Source of the DNA: Marinihelvus fidelis
GTDB lineage: Bacteria > Pseudomonadota > Gammaproteobacteria > Xanthomonadales > SZUA-36
Direction of reading: 5' to 3'
Assembly: GCF_008725655.1 (NCBI RefSeq)
Contig: NZ_VYXP01000004.1
Coordinates: forward strand, 113,346-177,345
DNA length: 64,000 nucleotides
Below are positions 26,208-37,782 of the stretch, piece after piece. The notes beneath the pieces were generated by a model. The model was not told where the DNA came from and made no database searches. It worked only from the letters and a program-made list of their open reading frames with translations. Positions within the stretch are counted from its first letter, which is position 1; each line of letters opens with the position of its first letter. A program made the position numbers and the translations under genes.

Positions 26208-26675
26208 ATGACTACGTTTGATCTCTCACCGCTGTTCCGCACGTCCGTTGGTTTCGATCGCCTGGCATCCATGCTGGCAACGGCGTCGCGCCCGGAGCAG
26301 GGTAACGGCTATCCGCCGTACAACATCGTCGCCGTCGATGAAAACCAGTACCAGGTCACCATGGCCGTGGCCGGGTTTTCCGACGATGACATCGAAATCA
26401 CCACCGAACAGAACGTGCTCCGCGTGGCTGGTCAGCGCAATGAAGAAGGCGCGGATGAAGCCAAGTACCTGCACCGCGGCATTGCCACGCGTTCGTTCGA
26501 GCGTCGCTTCAACCTGGCTGACCATGTTCGCGTGACCGGCGCCGACATGGAGAATGGCCTGTTGCACATCTACCTGGAACGGGAAATTCCCGAGGCCATG
26601 AAGCCACGCAAGATCGAGATCAGTTCTGCCCGCCGGCTGCTTGACGTCAAGCAGCAGGAAGAGAAGGCGGCCTGA
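26208..26675 (+). CDS. Small heat-shock protein, Hsp20/IbpA family
   Basis: Encodes 155 residues. The N-terminus MTTFDLSPLFRTSVGFDRLA matches IbpA/IbpB. The alpha-crystallin domain (YPPYNIVAVDENQYQVTMAV to about residue 130) ends with the conserved GLLHIYLEREIPE strand, and a short C-terminal extension follows. It is an ATP-independent holdase that traps unfolding proteins. ATG 26208 lies 8 nt after GGAGG; the ATG at 26202 is too close to the site. Heat control is likely through the leader. Confidence 0.95.
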   Translation: MTTFDLSPLFRTSVGFDRLASMLATASRPEQGNGYPPYNIVAVDENQYQVTMAVAGFSDDDIEITTEQNVLRVAGQRNEEGADEAKYLHRGIATRSFERRFNLADHVRVTGADMENGLLHIYLEREIPEAMKPRKIEISSARRLLDVKQQEEKAA

Positions 26676-26677
26676 CC

Positions 26678-27460
26678 TTGACCCACGGCCAGGATACGGC
26701 CGCGAAAGGGGCGCCCGGTGGCGCCCCTTTTTTGCTGGTCTTCATTTACCGGGTCTACGCCTGGCTGATCTTTTTCCCCGTCGTTGCCATCTGGTCATTC
26801 CTGTGCGGCTGGATGGCGGTGCTCGCCGCGGTGGTCATCAGCCCCTCGTTTGGCAGCCGCGTCGTCGGCGGCACCTGGGCGCGCGTGATTGGCTGGCTGA
26901 CGCCCATACGTGTCCGCGTTGAAGGGCGTGAACATATCGACCCGGACCAGACCTACGTCGTGGTCTGCAACCATGTCAGCCAGTACGACATCATTTCCGT
27001 CTATGGCTGGTTGCCGCTGGACCTGCGCTGGGTGATGAAACAGGAACTGCGCAAACTGCCCGGTATCGGCATTGCCTGTGAGAAAGTCGGCCATATCATT
27101 GTCGACCGTAGCAATCCCGAGGCTGCCAAGCGCAGCATCACCGACGCGCTGGAGCGTATCGGCGACGGCGTTGGCATCCTGTTTTTCCCCGAGGGTACGC
27201 GCAGCCTGGATGGCCGCCTGCGGCCGTTCAAGTCCGGTGCGTTCCGCCTGGCGGAGGAGCAGGGCCTGCCCATCCTTCCGGTCAGCATCGTCGGCACCCG
27301 TGAAGTACTGCCGGCCAAGACGTTCAAGCTGTTGCCCGGCAAGGTCCGGCTGGTCGTCCACCCGCCGATTGCGCCTGGCGATCGGTCTGCGACCGAGCTG
27401 AAATCGCTCAGTCGCGACGCCGTCGCCTCGGGTCTCGAAGCGCTTCCCCGGCAGGGCTAA
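26678..27460 (+). CDS. 1-acyl-sn-glycerol-3-phosphate acyltransferase, PlsC-like
   Basis: Encodes up to 260 residues. One or two N-terminal membrane helices (FLLVFIYRVYAWLIFFPVV, SFLCGWMAVLAAVVIS) are followed by the acyltransferase motifs NHVSQYD near residue 94 and FFPEGTRS near 169. It should transfer an acyl chain to lysophosphatidate in phospholipid synthesis. The start is doubtful: TTG 26678 lies before a terminator and TTG 26732 just after it, neither with a clear ribosome-binding site. The stop overlaps the rhomboid start (TAATG). Confidence 0.85.
   Translation: MTHGQDTAAKGAPGGAPFLLVFIYRVYAWLIFFPVVAIWSFLCGWMAVLAAVVISPSFGSRVVGGTWARVIGWLTPIRVRVEGREHIDPDQTYVVVCNHVSQYDIISVYGWLPLDLRWVMKQELRKLPGIGIACEKVGHIIVDRSNPEAAKRSITDALERIGDGVGILFFPEGTRSLDGRLRPFKSGAFRLAEEQGLPILPVSIVGTREVLPAKTFKLLPGKVRLVVHPPIAPGDRSATELKSLSRDAVASGLEALPRQG
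26705..26733 (+). terminator. Rho-independent terminator, overlapping the start of the next gene
   Basis: AAAGGGGCGCC, loop CGGT, GGCGCCCCTTT plus TTT: a perfect 11-bp stem with a six-T run, 30 nt after the Hsp20 stop. It lies inside the 5' part of the acyltransferase frame if that frame starts at 26678. Confidence 0.9.
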
Positions 27461-28149
27461 TGCAACTCGATACGCCGGATCCGGAGTTCGTCACCTCGGC
27501 GAAAGCCAGGCACAATTTCCTGCTCGCGGCCCGCATCGCGGTGATCACCACCGCGGTCATCTGGTTCGTGTGGATTGCCGATGCCTACCTGGGGCTGGAC
27601 CTGGGGCGTTTCGGCCTGCGGCCACGCGACCTTGAGGGTTTGTTGGGCCTCTTTACAGCGCCGTTACTCCACGCCAATTTCGAGCACCTGTTCGCGAATA
27701 CGCTGCCCCTGTTGGTCAGCCTGACGGCGGTGCTGTACCTGTATCCGAACGCGGCGATGCGCGTGATCCCGATGACCTGGATCGGCACCGGAATACTCGC
27801 CTGGGCCATTGGCCGCCCGTCACTGCATATTGGCGCCAGCGGCTTCGTTTACGGCCTGCTGGCTTTCGTGTTCCTCAGCGGACTGTTCCGGCGCGACATG
27901 CGCTCGGTGGGCGTGTCGCTGGCGGTCTGGTTCCTGTACGGCTCGATGGTCTGGGGCCTGCTGCCCATTCGACCGGACATGTCCTGGGAGATGCATTTCT
28001 CCGGCGCCTTGCTGGGCGTCATCATGGCGTTCCTGTACACCGACCGGGACCGCGTGCCGATCAAGCGCTACGAGTGGGAAGACGATGACAGCGTGCCGGA
28101 CTGGTTTCCCGACGAGCACGATTCCGGCGACAATGATCCGCGCCCTTGA
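27460..28149 (+). CDS. Rhomboid-family intramembrane serine protease
   Basis: Encodes 229 residues with about six membrane helices. The rhomboid motifs are complete: HANFEHLFANTL (His72/Asn80 oxyanion region), GASG with Ser127, and MHFSGALLG with His179. These proteases cut membrane-spanning substrates near the bilayer surface. An acidic C-terminal tail (DDDSVPDWFPDEHDSGDNDP) is unusual. It is coupled to the acyltransferase gene. The substrate is unknown. Confidence 0.9.
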   Translation: MQLDTPDPEFVTSAKARHNFLLAARIAVITTAVIWFVWIADAYLGLDLGRFGLRPRDLEGLLGLFTAPLLHANFEHLFANTLPLLVSLTAVLYLYPNAAMRVIPMTWIGTGILAWAIGRPSLHIGASGFVYGLLAFVFLSGLFRRDMRSVGVSLAVWFLYGSMVWGLLPIRPDMSWEMHFSGALLGVIMAFLYTDRDRVPIKRYEWEDDDSVPDWFPDEHDSGDNDPRP

Positions 28150-28182
28150 ACGCCTGAGCGGCGCTGGCCTAGGATGTCGCCC

Positions 28183-29241
28183 ATGAAGAAACTGCTGTTC
28201 ATTCTGCTGCTCCTGCTGGCCGCCTTTATTGGCGGCGCATTCCTTTTACCGACCCGTGTTCATGTTGAGCGCAGCATCGCGATTGAGCGCCCCCCGGAAA
28301 CGGTATTTGCGCTGCTCAACGGTTACCGTCACTTCAATCGCTGGTCGCCGTGGGCGGAAGCGGATCCTGACGCGGTCTATCGTTTCAGTGGCCCCGCGAC
28401 CGGAGTCGGGGCGCGGCTGGACTGGAGCGGCGACCCGGCGCTGGTTGGCGAAGGCTGGCAGGAGATTGTCGCCAGCCAACCGTATGAGCGCATCGACATG
28501 CGGCTTGATTTCGGTACCCAGGGCGTGGCCGACAGCGCCTTCATCATTCATGGTGACCGCATCGGCAGTCGCGTGACCTGGACGTTCGACACCGACGTGA
28601 CCGAAGGGCAGGGCATGGTCGGAGGCCTGCTTGGCCGCTACTTCGGACTTTTCCTGGATGACTGGATTGGTTCCGACTTCGACAAGGGCCTGGCGGCCTT
28701 CCAGGCTTTCGCCGAATCGCTACCGCGTATTGATGCCGTCGATGCCAGCATCGAACGCGTGGACGTCGAGCCGTTCCGGGTGCTCGCTGTGAACGGCGAA
28801 AGCAGCCTGGATGCCGACGCCATTTCCGCGGCGCTGGGACAGGCTTACGGCAGCCTTACCGCCTGGATGGCCAACCAGGGTATTCCGCTGGGTGGGCAGC
28901 CGCTGGCCGTGACCCTGGCCGGCCCTGAAGACCGGTATCGTTTCGAGGCGGCGATCCCGGTGGACCCCGCCGAACTCGACCTGCTTGACCCGCAAGTGCT
29001 GGAAGACGCCGCGCCGATCGTGGCCAAGTGGTCGCCGTCGGGACCATCGGTGCGCATGGTTCATGTCGGGCCGTACGATACCCTGGCGGAGAGCTACGAA
29101 CGCCTGGCCGCGTGGATGATGATCCACGGGCTGGAGCAGGGTGGCCTGAGTTGGGAGCAGTACGTTTCAGACCCCGGCATGACCCCGGAGAGTGAACTCG
29201 TCACCCACCTTTACGTGCAGTTGGCGCCGGCGACGGACTGA
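28183..29241 (+). CDS. SRPBCC (polyketide-cyclase-like) domain fused to GyrI-like effector-binding domain
   Basis: Encodes about 352 residues. An N-terminal hydrophobic segment (MKKLLFILLLLLAAFIGGAF) may anchor it. An SRPBCC domain follows (about 28-180: VERSIAIERPPETVFALLNGYRHFNRWSPW), then a GyrI-like/AraC effector-binding domain (about 195-350: VRMVHVGPYDTLAESYERLAAWM). Both bind small hydrophobic or cationic ligands in other proteins. ATG 28183 is chosen because AGGATG lies 6 nt upstream. Its last 31 nt overlap the convergent aat gene. Ligand unknown. Confidence 0.85.
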   Translation: MKKLLFILLLLLAAFIGGAFLLPTRVHVERSIAIERPPETVFALLNGYRHFNRWSPWAEADPDAVYRFSGPATGVGARLDWSGDPALVGEGWQEIVASQPYERIDMRLDFGTQGVADSAFIIHGDRIGSRVTWTFDTDVTEGQGMVGGLLGRYFGLFLDDWIGSDFDKGLAAFQAFAESLPRIDAVDASIERVDVEPFRVLAVNGESSLDADAISAALGQAYGSLTAWMANQGIPLGGQPLAVTLAGPEDRYRFEAAIPVDPAELDLLDPQVLEDAAPIVAKWSPSGPSVRMVHVGPYDTLAESYERLAAWMMIHGLEQGGLSWEQYVSDPGMTPESELVTHLYVQLAPATD

Positions 29242-29960
29242 TTCCCGGCTAGCCTGGCCTGTCGCGCCAGTGTGTCCGCCACGTCGGCGGTCCATCGGCC
29301 GGTCCGGCTTGTCGCTTCCAGCAGGCTGGCCTGGCGCTCCAGGAACTCGGCGCGAGGCATGTTCACCGCACCCATGCGCAGCAGGTGCCCGCTGGGCACC
29401 TGGGCATCGAGCCACGGAAAATCCCAGTCATGCAGCACACGGCATAACGAAACCAGCGCGACCTTGCTGGCGTCGCTGACCGCGCTGAACATGGACTCAC
29501 CAAAGAACAGCCGGCCGAAGGACAGGCCGTAAATCCCGCCGACCAGCTCATCATTCACCCACGCCTCCAGGCTATGGGCATGGCCAAGTTCATGCATGCG
29601 GCCATAGGCGGCGCGCATCTCGGTGGTGATCCAGGTTTCTCCGCGCGAATGGGCACAGGCTTCGACAACGGCGTCGAAGGCCGTGTCCGCGGTGACGCGA
29701 AAGCGGCCTGAGCGCAGGGTTCTCGCCAGCCGGCTCGAAACGTAAGGGCGGGCGGTGTCAAACACGCAACGGGTGCCAGGACTCCACCAGAGAATGGGCT
29801 GGTCATCGGAGTACCAGGGAAAAATGCCCGAGCGATAGGCCGTTTCCAGGCGCCGGGGTGACAGGTCGCCACCCCAGGCGAGCAGGCCGTCCGGTTCGGA
29901 CAGCGCGCGGTCGACGGGAGGGAAGGGGGCGTCGGGGCGAGATCCCAGCCTGGGGATCAT
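29211..29960 (-). CDS. aat: Leucyl/phenylalanyl-tRNA-protein transferase
   Basis: Encodes 249 residues. Family marks are LAWGGDLSPRRLETAYRSGIFPWY, ILWWSPGTRCVF, TWITTEMRAAY and LGHAHSLEAWVNDELVGGIYGLSFGRLFFGESMFS. Aat attaches Leu or Phe to N-terminal Arg/Lys of proteins, marking them for ClpS/ClpAP (N-end rule). It lies just downstream of trxB on the same strand (22-nt gap) and overlaps the SRPBCC gene tail to tail. Confidence 0.97.
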   Translation of the reverse strand: MIPRLGSRPDAPFPPVDRALSEPDGLLAWGGDLSPRRLETAYRSGIFPWYSDDQPILWWSPGTRCVFDTARPYVSSRLARTLRSGRFRVTADTAFDAVVEACAHSRGETWITTEMRAAYGRMHELGHAHSLEAWVNDELVGGIYGLSFGRLFFGESMFSAVSDASKVALVSLCRVLHDWDFPWLDAQVPSGHLLRMGAVNMPRAEFLERQASLLEATSRTGRWTADVADTLARQARLAGNQSVAGANCT

Positions 29961-29982
29961 CGCCTGTACCGCCTTGGGCTGT

Positions 29983-30963
<981 letters not shown>

Positions 30964-31007
30964 CTAACCTTTATGTGCGGTCAATTCCGGGGCATGCAAG
31001 GTGCGCG

Positions 31008-31036
31008 TTGTTCACAAATGCCGCTTGGTTTAAAAT
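31008..31036 (+). promoter_or_regulatory. Putative promoter of the ftsK operon
   Basis: TTGTTC at 31008-31013 and TAAAAT at 31031-31036 are separated by 17 nt; the -10 matches five of six bases. The A+T-rich leader to ftsK is about 40 nt. The same 153-nt gap must also hold the divergent trxB promoter, for which I see no well-spaced pair. Confidence 0.6.
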
Positions 31037-31083
31037 CCAGCTAATACAAATATATAGAAAACTAATCTAACAAGATTCAGCAA

Positions 31084-33390
31084 TTGCCCAAGTCGAAGCA
31101 AACAGCCCTCCCGGGCCAGATTACCCGCCGCCTCCGAGAAACGGCTTTCCTGCTGTCGGTGCTGCTCGCGTTCTACCTGTTCGCCTGCCTGGTCAGCTAT
31201 GACCCGATGGACCCGGGCCCGTTCGCGACCACGGCATCCGACCAGGTCAGCAATATCGGCCGTGTCCTGGGCGCCTGGCTGGCCAATTTCTTCCTGTTCC
31301 TGACCGGCTATATCGGCTACCTGCTGCCGGTGGCCGTGGTCTATGCCGGCTGGCGCATCTATGCCGACAATGATGACGTGGCCGAGAACCTGCTGATGGA
31401 GTGGGTCATCCGCATCGCCGGGTTCGTCCTGTTCCTGCTGGCCTCGACCGGGCTGGCTTACCTGCATGCGCAACCGCCCGTGGGTCGAATGCCCGCCGGT
31501 GGGGGCGGCGTGTTCGGGCAACAGGTGGCGGCACCGATGCTGGACATGGCCGGCATGCTGGGTGCGACACTGTTCCTGCTGTCGATGATGTTGCTGGGCG
31601 TGACACTGTTTACCGGTATCTCGTGGTTCCGGGTCATGGATGGCATTGGCAAGTACACCCTGGCCGCTGCCAGTTGGCTGGTCGCCTTCGTGGTGGGCCT
31701 GCGCGACTGGTTCGCGGGGCGAAGGGCCCGTGCCCGGCGCGAAGAGGTGCGCAAGGCCGATACCGTGCGGCGCGCGACCAAGGTCGCGCCCAGGATCGAA
31801 CCGCCCAGCGCACCGGTTGAGCCGAAGAAGAGCAAGCGGGTCGCGCGTGAGCAGCAACGCGTGCTGTTCGAAAACCTGCCGGACGGCTCACTGCCGCCGC
31901 TGGACCTGCTGGACGATCCACCGGAACAGGTGGCGGGCTACAGCAAGGAGGCCCTGGAGGCCCTGTCACGCCAGGTCGAGATCAAGCTGGCCGATTTCGG
32001 CGTGCAGGTTGACGTGGTCGAGGTCCACCCGGGCCCCGTCATTACCCGCTTCGAACTGCAACCGGCCGCCGGGGTGAAATCGGCACAGATTTCCAACCTG
32101 GCCAAGGACCTGGCCCGTGGCCTGAGCGTGATCTCGGTGCGCGTGGTGGAGGTCATTCCCGGCAAGCCGACCATCGGCCTGGAAATTCCCAACACCAACA
32201 AGCAGATCGTCTACTTGTCGGAGATTCTCCGCTCCGAGGTTTACGAGAAGTCCCGTTCGCCGTTGACCATGGCGCTGGGCAAGTCCATTGCCGGCCGCCC
32301 GCAGGTGGCCGACCTGGCCAAGATGCCTCACCTGCTGGTTGCCGGCACCACCGGCTCCGGCAAGTCCGTGGCCCTGAACGCCATGATCCTGAGCCTGGTC
32401 TACAAGGCCACGCCGGACGAGGTCAGGCTGGTCATGGTCGACCCGAAGATGCTGGAGCTGTCGATTTACGAAGGCATTCCGCATCTGCTGGCGCCGGTCG
32501 TGACCGATATGAAAGAGGCCGCCAACGCGCTGCGCTGGTGTGTGGCCGAGATGGAGCGCCGCTACCGCCTGATGGCGGCCATGGGCGTGCGCAACCTGGC
32601 CGGTTTCAACAAGAAGGTCAAGGAAGCGGAAAGCGCCGGCGAGCCGATTCCGGACCCGCTGTTCAACGGCGAGGAAGGCGAGGAAGCGCCGGACCTGAAA
32701 CCCCTGCCGTATATCGTTGTCATTATTGATGAGCTGGCCGACATGATGATGATTGTCGGCAAGAAGGTCGACGAGCTGATCGCGCGCCTGGCGCAGAAGG
32801 CCAGGGCGTCGGGCATTCACCTGATCCTGGCGACGCAGCGGCCGTCGGTGGACGTGATTACCGGCCTGATCAAGGCCAACGTGCCCAGCCGAATCGCGTT
32901 CCAGGTGTCGTCGCGCGTCGATTCGCGGACCATCCTCGACCAGATGGGCGCGGAGCAGCTGCTGGGCCATGGTGACATGCTGTACCTGCCGCCGGGCACC
33001 GCGATACCCGACCGTGTTCACGGCGCGTTCGTCGACGACCACGAGGTGCACGCCATTGTCGAGTACCTGCAGAAATTCGGCGAACCGGATTACGTTGAGG
33101 AGATCCTCAGCGACACGCAGATGACGGCGGACGGCATGACCATCAATGCGGCTGGCCTGCCGGAAGACAATACCGCGGCCGGTGGCGAGCAGGACGCGTT
33201 GTACGACCAGGCCGTGGCCTGGGTGACGGAATCGCGCCGGGCGTCGATTTCCAGCGTTCAGCGCCAGTTGCGCATCGGCTACAACCGCGCCGCGCGCCTG
33301 ATTGAAGACATGGAAGCCGCGGGTATCGTCAGCCCGCCGGAACACAACGGCCAGCGCGAAGTGCTCGCGCCGCCACCCCCCAAACCCTGA
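31084..33390 (+). CDS. ftsK: DNA translocase FtsK
   Basis: Encodes 768 residues: four membrane helices (about 20-190), a short linker (about 200-260, much shorter than in E. coli), the alpha/beta RecA-like motor with Walker [14 protein letters not shown] near 420 and Walker [14 protein letters not shown] near 545, and a C-terminal gamma winged helix ([20 protein letters not shown]) that reads KOPS sites. It pumps chromosome termini through the septum. The start is TTG 31084 with only a weak ribosome-binding site; no ATG fits. Confidence 0.96.
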   Translation: MPKSKQTALPGQITRRLRETAFLLSVLLAFYLFACLVSYDPMDPGPFATTASDQVSNIGRVLGAWLANFFLFLTGYIGYLLPVAVVYAGWRIYADNDDVAENLLMEWVIRIAGFVLFLLASTGLAYLHAQPPVGRMPAGGGGVFGQQVAAPMLDMAGMLGATLFLLSMMLLGVTLFTGISWFRVMDGIGKYTLAAASWLVAFVVGLRDWFAGRRARARREEVRKADTVRRATKVAPRIEPPSAPVEPKKSKRVAREQQRVLFENLPDGSLPPLDLLDDPPEQVAGYSKEALEALSRQVEIKLADFGVQVDVVEVHPGPVITRFELQPAAGVKSAQISNLAKDLARGLSVISVRVVEVIPGKPTIGLEIPNTNKQIVYLSEILRSEVYEKSRSPLTMALGKSIAGRPQVADLAKMPHLLVAGTTGSGKSVALNAMILSLVYKATPDEVRLVMVDPKMLELSIYEGIPHLLAPVVTDMKEAANALRWCVAEMERRYRLMAAMGVRNLAGFNKKVKEAESAGEPIPDPLFNGEEGEEAPDLKPLPYIVVIIDELADMMMIVGKKVDELIARLAQKARASGIHLILATQRPSVDVITGLIKANVPSRIAFQVSSRVDSRTILDQMGAEQLLGHGDMLYLPPGTAIPDRVHGAFVDDHEVHAIVEYLQKFGEPDYVEEILSDTQMTADGMTINAAGLPEDNTAAGGEQDALYDQAVAWVTESRRASISSVQRQLRIGYNRAARLIEDMEAAGIVSPPEHNGQREVLAPPPPKP

Positions 33391-33401
33391 GAGGTCACCC
33401 G

Positions 33402-34073
33402 ATGAAGCGAATGCTCCTGATTGGCCTGATGCTCGGCCTTCCGGTGCTGGCCCCGGCGCAGGATGCCCCCCAAGGCGCGCGCGACCAGTTGCGTGTGTTT
33501 GGCGACGGCCTGGACGCCCTGACGGCCCGCTTTGAGCAGGCCGTGACCGGCCCGGACGGCGAGCTGGTGGACCACGGTTCAGGCACGGTATCCGTGCGCC
33601 GACCTGACCTGTTTCGATGGTCTTACGAAGGCGAATTTCCCGAGCTGATCATCGCCGATGGCGAAAACGTCTGGCTTTATGACGAAGCGCTGGAGCAGGT
33701 CACGGTGCGGCCGCAGTCGGCGCTGGCGGCTGATTCGCCGCTGATGTTGCTGACCAACCCCGATGATATCGACGCGCAGTTCACGGTCACGGAGCTCGGC
33801 ACCATCGACGGTGCCATGTTGCTGGAGCTCTCGACGCGCGGCGGCGATGCGGAGTTCGACCGCGTCCTGATCGGGTTCGCTGAAAACCGGCCCGTGTCGA
33901 TGGTGATGGAAGATGCTTTCGGCATGCGCACGGAGATTCGCTTCGGCGAGGTGCAGCGCAACCCGGAGCTGGAGCCGGGCCAGTTTGCCTTCACGCCGCC
34001 TGACGGCGTCGACGTCGTCGGCGAATTGGCAGACGACGCCGAAGCGTTCGGGCTCGACGACGCCTCGCAATGA
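33402..34073 (+). CDS. lolA: Outer-membrane lipoprotein carrier protein LolA
   Basis: Encodes 223 residues with a signal peptide (MKRMLLIGLMLGLPVLAPAQ). The LolA beta-barrel motifs include LTARFEQAVTGPDGE, GTVSVRRPDLFRWSYEGEFPELIIADGENVWLYDEALEQVTV and LMLLTNPDD. LolA takes lipoproteins from LolCDE and carries them across the periplasm. It follows ftsK by 11 nt and overlaps crcB by 4 nt. LolC and LolD are encoded at 48216-50160. Confidence 0.94.
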   Translation: MKRMLLIGLMLGLPVLAPAQDAPQGARDQLRVFGDGLDALTARFEQAVTGPDGELVDHGSGTVSVRRPDLFRWSYEGEFPELIIADGENVWLYDEALEQVTVRPQSALAADSPLMLLTNPDDIDAQFTVTELGTIDGAMLLELSTRGGDAEFDRVLIGFAENRPVSMVMEDAFGMRTEIRFGEVQRNPELEPGQFAFTPPDGVDVVGELADDAEAFGLDDASQ

Positions 34074-34468
34074 ACGCGCTGGGGGTCCAGTTGCTGGCGG
34101 TGGCTTTCGGAGGTGCCGTCGGTGCCGGGCTGCGGTTCCTGGTGGGCATGGGCGTCCACCACTGGATGGGCAAAGGGTTTCCGTGGGGAACACTGGCCGT
34201 GAACATCATCGGCTCCGCCCTGATCGGTTACTGCCTGGTCATCCTTCCCGAGCAGCAGGGCGCATCACCGCTGCCCCGTTTGCTTCTGATTACCGGTGTG
34301 CTGGGCGGCTTCACGACCTACAGCGCGTTCTCCGTCGAGACCCTGCAACTGTTTCATGCCGGGCAGTTACAGCGTGCGATGCTGAACGTACTGGTGACCG
34401 TGGCCTGTTGCCTGGCCGCCGTCTGGGTCGGTCACGCACTGGCGCGGTGGTTGCACGGGGCGGCCTGA
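34070..34468 (+). CDS. crcB: Fluoride ion channel CrcB/Fluc
   Basis: Encodes 132 residues with four membrane helices. The Fluc signatures GGAVGAGLRFLVG, WGTLAVNIIGSALIGY and GVLGGFTTYSAFSVET (Phe box) are present. It is a dual-topology homodimer that exports fluoride down its gradient. It overlaps lolA by ATGA, and no fluoride riboswitch can fit upstream. The gene is followed by serS after 40 nt. Confidence 0.95.
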   Translation: MNALGVQLLAVAFGGAVGAGLRFLVGMGVHHWMGKGFPWGTLAVNIIGSALIGYCLVILPEQQGASPLPRLLLITGVLGGFTTYSAFSVETLQLFHAGQLQRAMLNVLVTVACCLAAVWVGHALARWLHGAA

Positions 34469-34499
34469 CGGTACAATGCCGCCTTTGCCGACACCCTGA

Positions 34500-35789
<1,290 letters not shown>

Positions 35790-35796
35790 TACCGCC

Positions 35797-36702
35797 TCAG
35801 GGCACACCCGCGCCCTGGCCGGCGGCCAGGATGCGGAACCATTGCTCGCGATTGAGTTGCAGTGACAGCGCGCCGACCGTGGCGCGCACGCGGCCCAGGT
35901 TGCCGGAACCGATAATCGGCAGGGGACGTGACGGCAGGCGCAGCGCCCAGGCATAGGCCACCTGGTCGGGGCTGGCGCCGCCCAGTTCCTCGCCCACCGT
36001 TTTCAGTTCCGCCCACAGGCGGGCACCGTCCTCATCATTGGCATCAAAAATCCGTCCGCCGGCCAGGCAGGACCACGCCATGGGCCGTACGCCTTGCTGC
36101 TGCGCCTGGTCCAGCGTGCCGTCCCATAGTACGGCGTCGTTGAGCGGGTTGATCTCGACCTGGTTGGTCACCAGCGGCACCGAAAGGGCCGACTGCAGCA
36201 ATTCGAACTGCCGTGGCGTGAAGTTCGAGACACCGAAGTGCAGGACCTTGCCGGACGCGTGCAACTGTTCGAACGCGTTTGCGACGTCGCTGGCGTTCAA
36301 CAGCGGGTCGGGGCGGTGCAGCAGCAGCAGGTCAATTCGGTCCGTGCGCAGGTTGCTAAGCGACGCCTCCACGGAATGGATGATCGTCTCCGCGTCGGTA
36401 TCGTAATGCCCCAGCTGGCAATCCGGAAAACGCGCGGACGGAATGTGGATGCCGAACTTGGTGACGACCTGCAGACGCTCGCGCAGCGCTGGGTCCAGCG
36501 CCAGGGCATCACCGAACTGCTCCTCGCAGGTAAAGCCGCCGTAGACCGCAGCATGATCGACGGTGGTGATGCCCAGGTCGACATGCCCCTTGATGAAGTC
36601 GAGCAGTTCGGCCGCAGAGTATCCCCATTCGTCCAGGCGCCAGTAGCCCTGGATCAGTGGTGAAAAATGCGGGCCGTTCGGGCCTAACGGTGTCGGGTTC
36701 AT
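35797..36702 (-). CDS. Aldo/keto reductase, YdhF-like
   Basis: Encodes 301 residues with the catalytic tetrad Asp49, Tyr54 (TTVDHAAVYGG), Lys82 (VVTKFGI) and His129 (LLLLHRPDP). A TIM barrel and NADPH site (PIIGSGNLGRV) follow. It should reduce carbonyl compounds with NADPH. The overall sequence resembles E. coli YdhF. It is 15 nt downstream of modC on the same strand and might be read from that operon; the substrate is unknown. Confidence 0.9.
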   Translation of the reverse strand: MNPTPLGPNGPHFSPLIQGYWRLDEWGYSAAELLDFIKGHVDLGITTVDHAAVYGGFTCEEQFGDALALDPALRERLQVVTKFGIHIPSARFPDCQLGHYDTDAETIIHSVEASLSNLRTDRIDLLLLHRPDPLLNASDVANAFEQLHASGKVLHFGVSNFTPRQFELLQSALSVPLVTNQVEINPLNDAVLWDGTLDQAQQQGVRPMAWSCLAGGRIFDANDEDGARLWAELKTVGEELGGASPDQVAYAWALRLPSRPLPIIGSGNLGRVRATVGALSLQLNREQWFRILAAGQGAGVP

Positions 36703-36717
36703 TGCAATTCCTGTTGT

Positions 36718-37782
36718 TCAGTTCAGCAAGGCAAGGCTCTTGACCTGGATGTAGACGGCGGCGCCGGGTTCAAGCCCGAGCGCGTCCACGGAGCGTGTGG
36801 TGACCCGTGCCAGCACCTGGTCGGCGCCACAGGCCAGCCGGGCGATGACCTGGCCCGGGCCAACGTCGACCAGCGATTCGACGGTGGCGCGCAGGCAGTT
36901 GAGAATACTGCTGTCAGCGGGCGGTTGCAGGGTGATGCTGACATCGCGGGCCGCGATTCTGATCCGTACTTTTGACTGCGTTTGCAGTGCCGGCCCCGGC
37001 AAAACCAGTCGCCCGCCGGCGATGTCCAGCATGTTCAGTTTCCAGCGCGCATCGTAGCCGCTGACACGAGCGGCCAGGATGGAGCCTGCACCCGGTGAGC
37101 GCGTGGTGGCCAGGCCGGTGTCCGTCAGTACCGCCTGGATGGGCCCGCTGGCGGTCATCCTTCCCGCGTCCATCAGCGCGAGATGGTCGCACAGGCGGTC
37201 GATCTCGGTGGTGTCGTGGCTGACCATCAGCACCGGAATCTCGAGTTCCCGCTGCAGGCGTTCCAGCCATGGCAGCAGCGTGTCGCGGCGGTCGCGGTCA
37301 AGGCCGGCCATAGGTTCATCCAGTAGCAGCAGGGCTGGCCCACGCGCCAGCGCGCGGGCGATGGCGACACGCTTCTGCTCTCCGCCGGACAGGCCCTGTG
37401 TGCGACGCTTCAGGAGAGGGCCGATACCCAGCAGGTCGATCGCCTGGGACAGCTGCTGTGTGTCGACACCGTCGCCGCGTCGGCCGGCATAGTCGAGGTT
37501 GCCCTGGACATCCAGGTGGTCAAAAAGGCGTGCGTCCTGGAAGACGAAACCCACGCGCCGGCGGTGAACCGGCACGCAGGTGTTGTTGTCCTGCCAGGTC
37601 GCCGCGTTCACCACCAGTTGTCCACGCTGCACCTTTTCCAGGCCGGCAATGGCCCGCAACAGCGTGGTCTTGCCCGCGCCGGAGGGGCCCTGGATACCGG
37701 TGACACCGCGGCCGGGGAAGTCGAACATGGCATCCATCGAGAATGATTCCCGCGCCAGGACCATGTGGCCGCGAATGCTCAT
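36718..37782 (-). CDS. modC: Molybdate ABC transporter ATP-binding protein ModC
   Basis: Encodes 354 residues. Walker [12 protein letters not shown] is near residue 35, signature [15 protein letters not shown] near 130 and Walker [13 protein letters not shown] follows. A C-terminal Mop/TOBE molybdate-binding domain ([23 protein letters not shown] and [23 protein letters not shown]) separates it from other importers. It powers ModAB uptake. ATG 37782 overlaps the modB stop (ATGA) and is preferred over an upstream in-frame codon. Confidence 0.96.
   Translation of the reverse strand: MSIRGHMVLARESFSMDAMFDFPGRGVTGIQGPSGAGKTTLLRAIAGLEKVQRGQLVVNAATWQDNNTCVPVHRRRVGFVFQDARLFDHLDVQGNLDYAGRRGDGVDTQQLSQAIDLLGIGPLLKRRTQGLSGGEQKRVAIARALARGPALLLLDEPMAGLDRDRRDTLLPWLERLQRELEIPVLMVSHDTTEIDRLCDHLALMDAGRMTASGPIQAVLTDTGLATTRSPGAGSILAARVSGYDARWKLNMLDIAGGRLVLPGPALQTQSKVRIRIAARDVSITLQPPADSSILNCLRATVESLVDVGPGQVIARLACGADQVLARVTTRSVDALGLEPGAAVYIQVKSLALLN

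Noticed and set aside
31966-33345. Open frame of about 459 codons opposite ftsK
   Set aside because: Same reason: it mirrors the FtsK motor domain and shows no recognisable motif or ribosome-binding site.
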